Assembly: GCA_905214855.1 (NCBI GenBank)
Contig: CAJMNU010000101.1
Location: 1 to 5,631 of the forward strand
Length of the DNA: 5,631 nt
Reading direction: 5' to 3'
DNA from: an uncultured bacterium
GTDB taxonomy: Bacteria; Bacillota; Clostridia; Lachnospirales; Lachnospiraceae
In this document: one piece after another, positions 1 through 5,539 of the stretch
Layout: every line of letters begins with the position of its first letter
Position numbering within the stretch: the stretch's first letter is position 1
The notes under the pieces: model-generated
Seen by the model: the letters and a program-made list of their open reading frames with translations, nothing else
The model's database searches: none
Told to the model about the DNA's origin: nothing
Program-made: the position numbers and the translations under genes

Positions 1-249
1 CTGCCAATTCCATACAAAATCTAATTCTTCACTTGCCTTTATAGTTTCTGTTGTATATTTCCTTGCAAATTCAAAAAAATTGGAATACTTAAAGGGCATA
101 CATCCGAAATCTATAGCATTTTGATACTGTTTACAAAACGTAGACTTTCCCGTTCCCGGAAAGCCAGCTATAATTCTTATCGGATTCCCGAATTCTGTCT
201 GCTGCACTCTGTAATACACCCCCAACATATTTTCCTGCCCATTTTCCAT
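1..249 (-). CDS. P-loop NTPase / small kinase-like protein, N-terminal part (cut by window edge)
   Basis: The first 83 codons of a minus-strand gene are visible; the rest lies beyond the left edge. From the ATG at 249-247 the protein begins MENGQENMLGVYYRVQQ. It then has a short beta strand (RIIA, residues 25-28) running into a clear Walker A loop, GFPGTGKS (29-36). Next come YQNAIDF and PFKYSNF, the place where small phage-type P-loop kinases carry an acidic D-x-x-x-x-F strand. This arrangement fits the adenylate-kinase-like proteins common in phages and Clostridia, where the loop binds ATP and the acceptor is usually unknown. Walker B and the lid are not visible. Start choice is uncertain: GTG at 258-256 (AGGA four bases upstream) and ATG at 228-226 (also behind AGGA) are alternatives; an in-frame stop at 288-286 limits the N-terminus. 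It lies 126 bp downstream of the RNA ligase on the same strand, so a role in RNA end processing is possible but inferred. Confidence 0.8.
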   Translation of the reverse strand, partial: MENGQENMLGVYYRVQQTEFGNPIRIIAGFPGTGKSTFCKQYQNAIDFGCMPFKYSNFFEFARKYTTETIKASEELDFVWNWQ

Positions 250-306
250 GAATTCCACATTTTCCTGATTTTCGAAAATAAAAATTCATTTGGAAAAAAC
301 AGATTT

Positions 307-335
307 CTTATAAAACGATCTTGTTTTCCAGACAA
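307..335 (-). promoter_or_regulatory. candidate sigma-A promoter for the P-loop gene
   Basis: On the minus strand TTGTCT (335-330) and TATAAG (312-307) are separated by exactly 17 bases, a good vegetative promoter geometry. Transcription would start near 300, about 50 bases before the ATG at 249. The -35 lies inside a small inverted repeat (CTTGT/ACAAG, 320-336). A perfect dyad TCATAA-TC-TTATGA (349-362) is just upstream, and a 12-bp palindrome ATTTTCGAAAAT (268-279) lies in the leader. These could be operator sites or chance in AT-rich DNA. The promoter would let the P-loop gene be expressed apart from the ligase. Confidence 0.4.
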
Positions 336-375
336 GAACTATAGTATCTCATAATCTTATGACATCCATTTCGAA

Positions 376-1554
376 TTATCCATTGTGTTTTAATAAATAT
401 TCCCTGCTCACATTTTTAAAGCTCTGTTTTCCATCTTGAGAACGATATACAAATCCCTCTCTCATAACCTTTGGATTAATAGCACTAACCCCATCAGCTT
501 CTAATTTCATCTCCTCCATAGTATGGCAAAGTTTATATTCTGTATCCAGAATCGGAACATGCTTTAAGTGGTACTGATCACAAAATACAGCCATTTCCTG
601 AGTACTGGTTCGTTTTCTATCGATCACCAAATTGAAACAATACAAATCATTTTCATGGAGTTTATAAGGATTTCCCTGAACCAAACCAACGCATTCCCCC
701 TGCAGTACAACACGCTCATAATGATTCTTAACAGCAAATTCTTTTAATTTATTCTCAATATCATATTTTTCTGCCATTTCCCAGTAAACATTAGGTTCAT
801 TCCCTGTTTTCTGTTTCTTATCTGGCTGCCGAACATTTCTGCTGCATACAATAAACTCAAAACAATCTCCCTGTTTCAATTTATTAACCGCATAAGTACA
901 TGAACATCCATCTAACTTTTCTGTCTTTACCCAAGGATCTGTACTTTGAAGGTAAAATGACGCATTTTCGATTCTGACTTCATCTGTTCTGACAATCCAG
1001 TCTGGAAACTCCAACTGATTATCCGTCTTTCTTCCAAACAGGAAAAGCAGCAACCATTTTCCATATGGATATTTTACAATTTTTTTCATAAAAGGATTCT
1101 TAAACAGCTTTGGATGAGATCTAACCATCAGTTTATATCTAGTATCTGGATCTGCTGCACTGCTTTTTCTTTTTATCTCCTCTTCAGAGCTGTATGTGAT
1201 TTTCAGCAATTTAGTCACATCGCTTCCAATTCGTTTATGTTTTAACTCCGGAAATAGAGTAAGTGGCAAAGCCAATCCCTGACTGATCACATGGAATTTT
1301 CCAATTTTCATTGTTTTGATTTTATAGTTTTTTGATGCAAGGAAAGAGAAACGTTCATCATTGCTGGGGCATTTGCTGTCAATTTCAATATAAACTGCTA
1401 AATCGCCTTCATGGAACTCATCTTTTTTCGCAATACAAACCCATCCCAAGACACCTATCAGTTCAATGTTATCAGCTCCCTCAATTGGTTTCACCCATTC
1501 AATTTTCTCAATATGTGCCAATGCCCGTTCTTTCTGTAATTTTCTTTTTTTCAT
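376..1554 (-). CDS. RNA ligase, DRB0094 / Rnl5 type (OB domain plus nucleotidyltransferase domain)
   Basis: ATP-dependent RNA ligase that joins a 3'-OH to a 5'-phosphate through lysine-AMP and RNA-adenylate intermediates. From the ATG at 1554 it has 392 aa. The N-terminal OB-like domain (about residues 10-110) has the family signature PIEGADNIEL...LGWVCIAKKDEFHEGDLAVYIEIDS. A charged linker (about 120-205) follows, then the nucleotidyltransferase domain: motif I EKLDG with the adenylated lysine K213, Ia SRN (238-240), III LQGECVG (284-290), IIIa YCFNLV (305-310), IV EGFVYR (366-371) and V SFKNVS (378-383). The OB-first order is that of the Deinococcus DRB0094 ligase, and the protein is somewhat longer than that one because of the linker. 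No motif is missing, so it is probably active. Start choice: AAGGGGAG (1571-1564) is nine bases before the ATG at 1554. The in-frame ATGs at 1587 and 1563 are poorly placed (no usable SD, and SD almost touching the codon). The gene lies between the helix-turn-helix gene upstream and the P-loop gene downstream. Confidence 0.93.
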   Translation of the reverse strand: MKKRKLQKERALAHIEKIEWVKPIEGADNIELIGVLGWVCIAKKDEFHEGDLAVYIEIDSKCPSNDERFSFLASKNYKIKTMKIGKFHVISQGLALPLTLFPELKHKRIGSDVTKLLKITYSSEEEIKRKSSAADPDTRYKLMVRSHPKLFKNPFMKKIVKYPYGKWLLLFLFGRKTDNQLEFPDWIVRTDEVRIENASFYLQSTDPWVKTEKLDGCSCTYAVNKLKQGDCFEFIVCSRNVRQPDKKQKTGNEPNVYWEMAEKYDIENKLKEFAVKNHYERVVLQGECVGLVQGNPYKLHENDLYCFNLVIDRKRTSTQEMAVFCDQYHLKHVPILDTEYKLCHTMEEMKLEADGVSAINPKVMREGFVYRSQDGKQSFKNVSREYLLKHNG

Positions 1555-1605
1555 ATCGCTCATCTCCCCTTGTGATAACAAAAACATTCCTATATTACAG
1601 ATTTG

Positions 1606-1634
1606 AGCATATCACACATTTTTTTCACCAACAA
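1606..1634 (-). promoter_or_regulatory. possible promoter for the RNA ligase gene
   Basis: TTGTTG (1634-1629) and TATGCT (1611-1606) on the minus strand are 17 bases apart, each with four of six consensus bases. A start near 1599 would give a 45-base leader before the ATG at 1554 and would place the transcription start upstream of every possible start codon. There is no terminator between this site and the stop of the upstream gene at 1652, so read-through transcription is equally possible. Weak evidence. Confidence 0.3.
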
Positions 1635-1651
1635 CAATTTCTATTGGAAGA

Positions 1652-2944
1652 TTATCTTTCAAATGGTGATTTTAATCCAAACTCATGAAACAATTTTATT
1701 GCATATTCTGGATTATTTAACATCTTTTTAACGATAAGTCTCCATAATTCTTTAAACTCACACCATATTTTATATGCCTGTTCTTCCTGCGTTTCTTCTG
1801 TTTCTTCTTCCTCTACCTCTTCTATCAATTCACTTTCCCATATCTTTTCAATAAGTTCATCCACTTCGGAATTGAACCTTTTCAGATAAGCGTCTTCTTT
1901 TATATCATACCATTTCTTTTCCTCTAAGACTTCTTCTATTTGTTCTTTTACGCTCATCTCCCACTGCACATAATCGTCTTTCGCTCCTGAAATCCCAACC
2001 TCAATCTCCCATGGGTAAGACTCATTAAATTTGTTGCATTCACTCTCTGTAAGTGGCAAACAAAAGCAAAATACATCGTCTTCTTTTCTATAATAAATAG
2101 TCCCTCTTTGATACTCCCGTTCTCTGATCTTGTCCCAGAGGATCAGGATCATAGTTGGAATAAATCCTTCCAACTCCGCAAGTTCCTCATTTCCTAAGAA
2201 TAGATCTTCCTTGCAAAGTAAGGCTATCTGCTCTTCCAGATCCGTTACTAAAATATCTTCTAATCTATGTTTCAACACATAAGTAATACCTGCAGCAGAA
2301 TCCGCATTGATGATCGAATTTCTATTTTTTACATAATCAAAAAGCAGTTTTTTGTATTCTGACCAGTCACATGCTTTTATAAATTGATCATAATCATCTC
2401 GGCGATATCTTTCCAGACGTTTCATATCCACACAAATATTTTCGCTGCTTTTCCCTGTTGACGAAGGATGGATCAATTCCAAAGGGCTGCATTCCAGATA
2501 TTTTGCAACACGTTCTAAAACGTCTTTTCTTATCTGTGGATATCTGCTTTCTCTGTATCTTTTCTCAAGATTATGATATCCACTATAGCAAATCTCACCT
2601 TCAAATCCCTGCATCTTGTCAGAATATGCTTCATTTTTTCCCTTATCTTTTTTGTTTTTCCTATCCCTCCACTCCTCAATCTTCTCAATATTAATGACAA
2701 TCCTCTTATTTTCTACCTTTAATTCAGATTTTTCCTCATCTGTCAGTTTTTCCATCATCTCATTCCACTTGGAAGATTCTCCTTTTACTGCTACATATTT
2801 TGAGGTGTCAAAATCCTCAGGAATAAACTTGGGTAAATCACTCTCCTGAAAGCCATGTACATCAATTATCCGTTTCAATTCTTCACTTTTTAATAATATC
2901 ATAGGTGATTTTTTGGGAGTTTTTCCACTGTTCTTTGTTTTCAT
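1652..2944 (-). CDS. unrecognised 430-aa acidic protein with a divergent XRE-like helix-turn-helix
   Basis: I do not recognise a named family. The N-terminus is basic (KTKNSGKTPKKS). Residues about 84-160 look like a degenerate XRE/Cro domain: a helix with EEWRDRKNKK, a stretch ending GYHNLEKRYRESRYPQIRKD, and the typical last helix VLERVAKYLECSPLELI (142-158). That resembles the usual IAKALGVSPDELL ending, but the recognition-helix region is atypical. The middle (about 180-300) is predicted helical with short beta stretches (GTIYYRKEDDVFCFCLPL, 281-298). The C-terminal third is highly charged, with a glutamate-rich segment (372-388) and a probable coiled coil. There are no membrane segments, signal peptide or visible catalytic motif. 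Start: GGGG (2958-2955) lies ten bases before the ATG. It sits between the NTP pyrophosphohydrolase (76 bp upstream) and the RNA ligase. A cytoplasmic DNA-binding or sensor role is inferred; it could regulate these neighbours. Certain as a gene, weak as to function. Confidence 0.85.
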   Translation of the reverse strand: MKTKNSGKTPKKSPMILLKSEELKRIIDVHGFQESDLPKFIPEDFDTSKYVAVKGESSKWNEMMEKLTDEEKSELKVENKRIVINIEKIEEWRDRKNKKDKGKNEAYSDKMQGFEGEICYSGYHNLEKRYRESRYPQIRKDVLERVAKYLECSPLELIHPSSTGKSSENICVDMKRLERYRRDDYDQFIKACDWSEYKKLLFDYVKNRNSIINADSAAGITYVLKHRLEDILVTDLEEQIALLCKEDLFLGNEELAELEGFIPTMILILWDKIREREYQRGTIYYRKEDDVFCFCLPLTESECNKFNESYPWEIEVGISGAKDDYVQWEMSVKEQIEEVLEEKKWYDIKEDAYLKRFNSEVDELIEKIWESELIEEVEEEETEETQEEQAYKIWCEFKELWRLIVKKMLNNPEYAIKLFHEFGLKSPFER

Positions 2945-3020
2945 GAATCATTTACCCCTTTCTTTCAATTTTCATATTAGATGTACGATAAACTCTAAAA
3001 ATCTCATATAGAAATTTAAA

Positions 3021-3350
3021 TTACCAACGTGTCATATTCTTCTCAAACTTGCTAGTATAGGATTTTTTTAATTCCTCTGCCGATATCCCATAACAAAGCA
3101 AAATGTCATTGTAATACATAAGAACATCTGCCAATTCTTCAATAAGGTTGGCTCTCAATTTTCTATCCTGACTCACAGTTTCTTCACCATGTTTCTTTAT
3201 AATATCAATTACTTCCCCTATTTCTCCGATCATCCAAAGCAACTGATCTTTCCCACGTTCAGGGCAGATCGGTTTCCACTTATCCTTATACTTTTCCTGT
3301 AGTAATATTTGCATTTCAAGCATTTCATTGATTCCAAAATCGTCTATCAT
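3021..3350 (-). CDS. MazG/dCTPase-like nucleotide pyrophosphohydrolase
   Basis: Small (109 aa) all-alpha NTP pyrophosphohydrolase, a family that cleaves (d)NTPs to the monophosphate and PPi and usually acts in nucleotide-pool cleaning. The metal-binding pattern of the superfamily is visible: E43-x-x-E46 in the helix GEIGEVIDIIKK and E72-x-x-D75 in EELADVLMYYND, where acidic side chains hold Mg2+. The preceding KYKDKWKPICPERGKDQLLWM and the C-terminal LLCYGISAEELKKSY helix are typical of the single-domain clostridial forms; full MazG is roughly twice this size. The exact nucleotide substrate cannot be read from sequence. Start: GAGG (3358-3355) precedes the ATG by four bases, inside a direct repeat AGAGGTTAC-AGAGGTAAA. 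The ATG overlaps the TGA (3349-3347) of a short upstream reading frame, an ATGA overlap that suggests translational coupling. The organisation hints that the gene was once second in an operon whose first gene has been lost. Confidence 0.9.
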   Translation of the reverse strand: MIDDFGINEMLEMQILLQEKYKDKWKPICPERGKDQLLWMIGEIGEVIDIIKKHGEETVSQDRKLRANLIEELADVLMYYNDILLCYGISAEELKKSYTSKFEKNMTRW

Positions 3351-3442
3351 TTTACCTCTGTAACCTCTATAACTTCAAGATTTTCCGTTCTGTTCAACTT
3401 CCCAATATATAGTATTACATATTCTATTGAATCTGTATCCAA
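3347..3442 (-). pseudogene. possible C-terminal remnant of a lost gene, ATGA-coupled to the pyrophosphohydrolase
   Basis: In the frame that is neither that of the lipoprotein nor that of the pyrophosphohydrolase, 31 codons stay open from a TTG at 3442 (just after a TGA at 3445-3443) to a TGA at 3349-3347. The translation has a protein-like pattern, with EYVILYIGKL followed by a regular ENLEVIEVTEVK tail. Its stop overlaps the next gene's ATG as ATGA, typical of coupled operon genes. It overlaps the last six codons of the lipoprotein. It may be the tail of a gene whose 5' part was replaced by the lipoprotein locus, or a leader peptide. I recognise no family. It is short enough to be chance. 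Confidence 0.3.
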
Positions 3443-4247
3443 TCAAGTATTGTTGTAAGGGGCACTTCATAGTTTTGAACCTTAGTATTATATTCATCCT
3501 CGGTAATCTCATTTCCATTTTGAAAATAGGTAAATACAGGACTATCATTTTCCAAATGAGCGACTGTAGCAAAAGAATCTATTAATTCAGGAGTAAATCC
3601 ATCATTACCTATTTTGTAAAAATCACTACCATATTCAGCAGCGCTGCTGCTGTAAAGTACTTCTATCACACCATTTTCATAAAGGGAAAAATTCGTTCTA
3701 TACCCAAAGTTTATTTCTGGAAAAATATGAACCACATTGGTTCCGTCATAACCATATAAATCATAATTCCAAGGAGAAAAATTTGGATTTGATACACTGT
3801 TTTCACCGCCTGCAATAACAAGTTCCATTGTTCCATTTCCATCTATATCATAAAATGTATAATAAATATCCTGTTTATGAGTACGGATTTCAAGACCAAT
3901 ATTTTCTCCAAAATTGCTCTCATAAGTATCTGAATCCCGAAGATCCATATAAAAGTCATTCTGAACCATATCACTATATTCTGCTAAAACATGATCATAA
4001 ATATCTGTTGATAATACCTCTTGATGATCTTCTGTATTATTTTCATTTGTTATATTTTCATTTTGGCTTTCTTTTTTATATCATTATCTATCACCAAACT
4101 CATATCCGTTGAAATTTCTTCCCCAGCCCCAGTTGTTTCTATTTTCACTTCTTCCATTTTATCCATTCCACAGCCACAAAATAAAACTGTCACTGATACA
4201 AGCACTGCAGTCACTATGTATGTTTTATTTATTCTTTTAATTTTCAT
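3424..4247 (-). pseudogene. lipoprotein gene split by a one-base frame offset (lipobox plus Ca-binding-like domain)
   Basis: Two overlapping reading frames make one protein. Segment 1 starts at the ATG at 4247, eight bases after AAGGGAG (4262-4256). It encodes a signal peptide: KIKR, a hydrophobic stretch TYIVTAVLVSVTVLF, and lipobox FCGC with the lipidated cysteine at residue 26. It continues to DIKK and stops at TAA 4052-4050. Segment 2 is open from GAA at 4071 to TAG at 3426-3424. It supplies an Asn/Glu-rich linker (ESQNENITNENN) and a roughly 200-residue domain with YDIDGNGTMELVIAGG, an EF-hand/FG-GAP-like loop found in many clostridial surface lipoproteins. Switching frame at 4071-4077 gives an uninterrupted 274-aa protein, which is strong evidence for a single gene. 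Segment 2 has no plausible start of its own: the first ATG (3969) lies inside the conserved domain, without an SD. It could be a decayed gene, a phase-variable gene or a programmed -1 frameshift. Function unknown; cell-surface location predicted. Confidence 0.8.
4071..4077 (-). other. A AAA AAG slippery heptamer at the frame junction
   Basis: Minus-strand heptamer lying in register with the signal-peptide frame (AT A AAA AAG AAA). A -1 slip makes GAA the next codon and joins the two halves of the lipoprotein gene exactly. It is the same heptamer used by E. coli dnaX for -1 frameshifting. I see neither a stimulatory stem-loop within the next 40 bases nor an SD-like stimulator just upstream. 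A one-base loss from a run of seven A would give the same sequence, so mutation or slipped-strand variation remains the simpler reading. Confidence 0.5.
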
Positions 4248-4295
4248 AAATTTCACTCCCTTAATTAAATTCTGATTTACCATTTACTTGTATAG

Positions 4296-4304
4296 ATTAT
4301 AGCA
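4296..4304 (-). promoter_or_regulatory. extended -10 promoter of the lipoprotein gene
   Basis: Minus-strand TGCTATAAT is a perfect extended -10 (TG-n-TATAAT), with TATAAT at 4301-4296. Transcription would begin near 4289, giving a leader of about 42 bases with AAGGGAG before the ATG at 4247. No good -35 lies at the right distance, which is normal for extended -10 promoters or for activator-dependent ones. Confidence 0.6.
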
Positions 4305-4323
4305 TAAAACTTGCAAGCAATTC

Positions 4324-4339
4324 CACCAAATCTTTGGTG
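4324..4339. promoter_or_regulatory. 16-bp palindrome CACCAAA-TC-TTTGGTG, possible activator or repressor site
   Basis: Seven-base arms pair perfectly around a two-base centre. The centre (4331.5) falls about 42.5 bases upstream of the start predicted from the extended -10 at 4296-4301, where a class II activator would sit. There is no T run on either side to make it a terminator. The regulator is not identifiable from the window. Confidence 0.4.
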
Positions 4340-4347
4340 CTATATTC

Positions 4348-4373
4348 AAAAAAACAGAGAAAATCGGATTTCT
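4348..4373 (-). terminator. weak intrinsic terminator after the decayed gene
   Basis: On the minus strand a small hairpin (AGAAAT-CCG-ATTTTCT, about six pairs with one bulge, 4373-4358) is followed by CTG and seven T (4354-4348). The stem is short and AT-rich, so efficiency would be low. Its place, directly after the last stop of the decayed gene and before the lipoprotein promoter, is right for a transcript end. Confidence 0.35.
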
Positions 4374-4701
4374 ATAATAGTCTCCAAATTTCCTCTATTT
4401 TCTTCTTATCTATTTTCTTCTTATCTATATTCTCCTAACCATCTTGTCGCACAGTGTGCCATATTGATATGTTCCATACAATTCAGCAGTATCCGAAATG
4501 ATATTTTCGGCATTACCTATTACAATCTTTCCAATTGTGAGTATGCTTTCCTAAGTCGACTTTGCTCCTCTTGCAATTATAGGCTTTAAGACAAGAATGA
4601 TATTAACCAATCCCTGAATCTCGTCTCAAATTTTCAAGTACTCTGTCTTCAATCATTGCCTTTGCCTCCATAAATATCTCTTTACTCAGCTGCGAAATAT
4701 T
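4372..4701 (-). pseudogene. decayed gene of unknown family, in several frames
   Basis: This stretch has no intact gene but keeps coding-like pieces on the minus strand. Piece 1 (4701-4603) continues in the frame of the upstream CDS right after its TGA: 32 codons including KEIFMEAKAMIEDRVLENLRR and ending DSGIG. Piece 2 is in another frame (4619-4425): VNIILVLKPIIARGAKST, one TAG (4553-4551), then ESILTIGKIVIGNAENIISD and ELYGTYQYGTLCDKM. Piece 3 returns to the first frame (4434-4372): ENIDKKKIDKKKIEEIWRLL, whose stop is followed by a terminator-like hairpin. The pieces abut or overlap in order, as expected from a single gene of roughly 110 codons broken by two frameshifts and a nonsense codon. 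They could instead be tails of two genes. Similarity to toxin or immunity loci next door is possible but not recognised. Confidence 0.45.
4395..4428. repeat. 15-bp tandem repeat, two full copies plus four bases
   Basis: CTATTTTCTTCTTAT occurs at 4395-4409 and again at 4410-4424, followed by CTAT. Fifteen bases equal five codons, and in the last frame of the decayed gene the repeat encodes IDKKK twice. It looks like a slippage duplication and could vary in copy number between strains. Confidence 0.8.
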
Positions 4702-5346
4702 TCAATCAACATTGTCTTCTGAATTGGAAAACCACTCATCAACAATTCTTTTTTCAGTATCGGAAAAACCAAAGTCATCTTTTGTATCGTTCCAAGATTT
4801 TTCATCGTTGTCGATACCATATCCAAAAATGACTTCATAATGATTGCCATTGTAAACCCAAGAAGCTTTCCATCTTGTACAATATCCTTTTTCCATTACT
4901 TTTCCATATTTCTTACAATATCTTCGAATAACCCTTTTTTTCTTCTTACCTATCTTTTCTTTTATATGATCAAACATATAGTTGCAAGGTATAAAACTTT
5001 TGTATTTCACACTCTTATCCAACATTTCAAGCGTCACACTTGGCAGACCATCAAAATAGAATGTTTCTGATAAAAATTGACTAAAAACAACCGAACCAAT
5101 AATTTTATTATGAGAGATAACACTAAAACCTGCCTTAGAAAAGCAGAGCATGAAATTTTCATCACCAGCATACACATAAAACATTCCATCAATAAAAACT
5201 TCTCTGTCTTTCTTGATATTTTTATCATAATATGTTGCTTTTTCACAAATATATCCTGTGTCTGAACAATCCATAAACAAATCCATATTTTTATTAATGA
5301 ATTTTCCATTTATCTTTAACAATGCACCATATTCTAAAATAGCCAT
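4702..5346 (-). CDS. unrecognised 214-aa soluble protein
   Basis: I do not recognise a named family. From the ATG at 5346 the protein starts MAILEYGALLKINGKFINKN. It continues as mixed alpha/beta with many aromatic residues. There is a strongly basic patch KKKKRVIRRYCKK (134-146), a motif VYNGNHYEVIFGYGIDND (164-181), and an acidic C-terminus ending EDNVD. There is no signal peptide or membrane segment, so it is probably cytoplasmic. Start choice: AAGGAGG (5364-5358) precedes the ATG by 11 bases. An upstream in-frame TTG at 5379 lies before the likely transcription start and has no SD. The stop is TGA at 4704-4702, but 32 coding-like codons follow in the same frame, so the stop may be a recent nonsense mutation. 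The size, composition and decayed neighbour resemble immunity-type genes of polymorphic toxin loci; that is a guess without a matching toxin in the window. Confidence 0.75.
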   Translation of the reverse strand: MAILEYGALLKINGKFINKNMDLFMDCSDTGYICEKATYYDKNIKKDREVFIDGMFYVYAGDENFMLCFSKAGFSVISHNKIIGSVVFSQFLSETFYFDGLPSVTLEMLDKSVKYKSFIPCNYMFDHIKEKIGKKKKRVIRRYCKKYGKVMEKGYCTRWKASWVYNGNHYEVIFGYGIDNDEKSWNDTKDDFGFSDTEKRIVDEWFSNSEDNVD

Positions 5347-5370
5347 ATTTATCAAATCCTCCTTAGAAAC

Positions 5371-5376
5371 ATTATA
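5371..5376 (-). promoter_or_regulatory. -10 element (TATAAT) for the 214-aa protein gene
   Basis: A perfect minus-strand TATAAT preceded directly by TTG. Transcription would start near 5364, at the beginning of the AAGGAGG, giving a very short leader of about 18 bases. The -35 at 17-base spacing (TTATAT, 5399-5394) is weak. The position supports the ATG at 5346 over the upstream TTG at 5379. Confidence 0.45.
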
Positions 5377-5462
5377 CAACTAACAGCTATTTAATATAAA
5401 TAAAATCAGATAGGTTAAACTAATTTTAAGATTATCTTCAATCAAGAGAAGTGACTCCCCAA

Positions 5463-5492
5463 GAATACTATGTATTCAAATAAATTTTATTT
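5463..5492. repeat. two adjacent dyad-symmetric elements
   Basis: GAATAC-TAT-GTATTC (5463-5477, perfect six-base arms) is followed without a gap by AAATAAA-T-TTTATTT (5478-5492, perfect seven-base arms). The second ends where a TTGACA (5492-5497) begins. They may be operators or the edge of a mobile element; nothing else identifies them. Confidence 0.5.
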
Positions 5493-5509
5493 TGACAATA
5501 TCTTGCAAG

Positions 5510-5539
5510 TTGTTGTTGATGCAATACTAGTAGTATAAA
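5510..5539 (+). promoter_or_regulatory. possible divergent plus-strand promoter with an operator-like dyad
   Basis: TTGTTG (5510-5515) and TATAAA (5534-5539) are 18 bases apart on the plus strand. The dyad ATACTA-G-TAGTAT (5524-5536) overlaps the -10, the classic place for a repressor. Transcription would start near 5546 and could serve a plus-strand reading frame opening at ATG 5583-5585 (MEHNKKFNNGLPILHK, running off the edge). That frame has only a weak GGTG as ribosome site. Between 5380 and 5631 I see no certain gene; a minus-strand frame also stays open from the right edge to a TAG at 5470-5468 (53 codons), without protein-like features. Confidence 0.3.

Noticed and set aside
121..354. 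A 77-codon plus-strand frame across the P-loop gene start
   Set aside because: It is antisense to the Walker A coding region and has no SD; its His/Phe-rich composition is typical of a shadow frame.
1621..1650. CCAAT...TTGTTGG pairing after the helix-turn-helix gene as a terminator
   Set aside because: Only about four pairs form and the following bases on the minus strand are A, not T; no terminator is supported here.
3391..3418. TAATACTATATATTGGGA on the minus strand, resembling a T7 phage promoter
   Set aside because: The match is limited to the TAATAC start and a GGGA end with wrong spacing; chance in AT-rich sequence.
3375..3572. A 65-codon minus-strand frame inside the lipoprotein gene
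   Set aside because: It is an alternate frame of the lipoprotein's 3' end, with no SD and low-complexity Met/Ile/Leu composition.
4311..4589. A 92-codon plus-strand open frame beginning MQAIPPNLWCY
   Set aside because: It lacks a ribosome binding site, is Ser/Cys/Leu-rich as AT-rich antisense frames often are, and lies opposite the coding-like pieces, promoter, palindrome and terminator on the minus strand.
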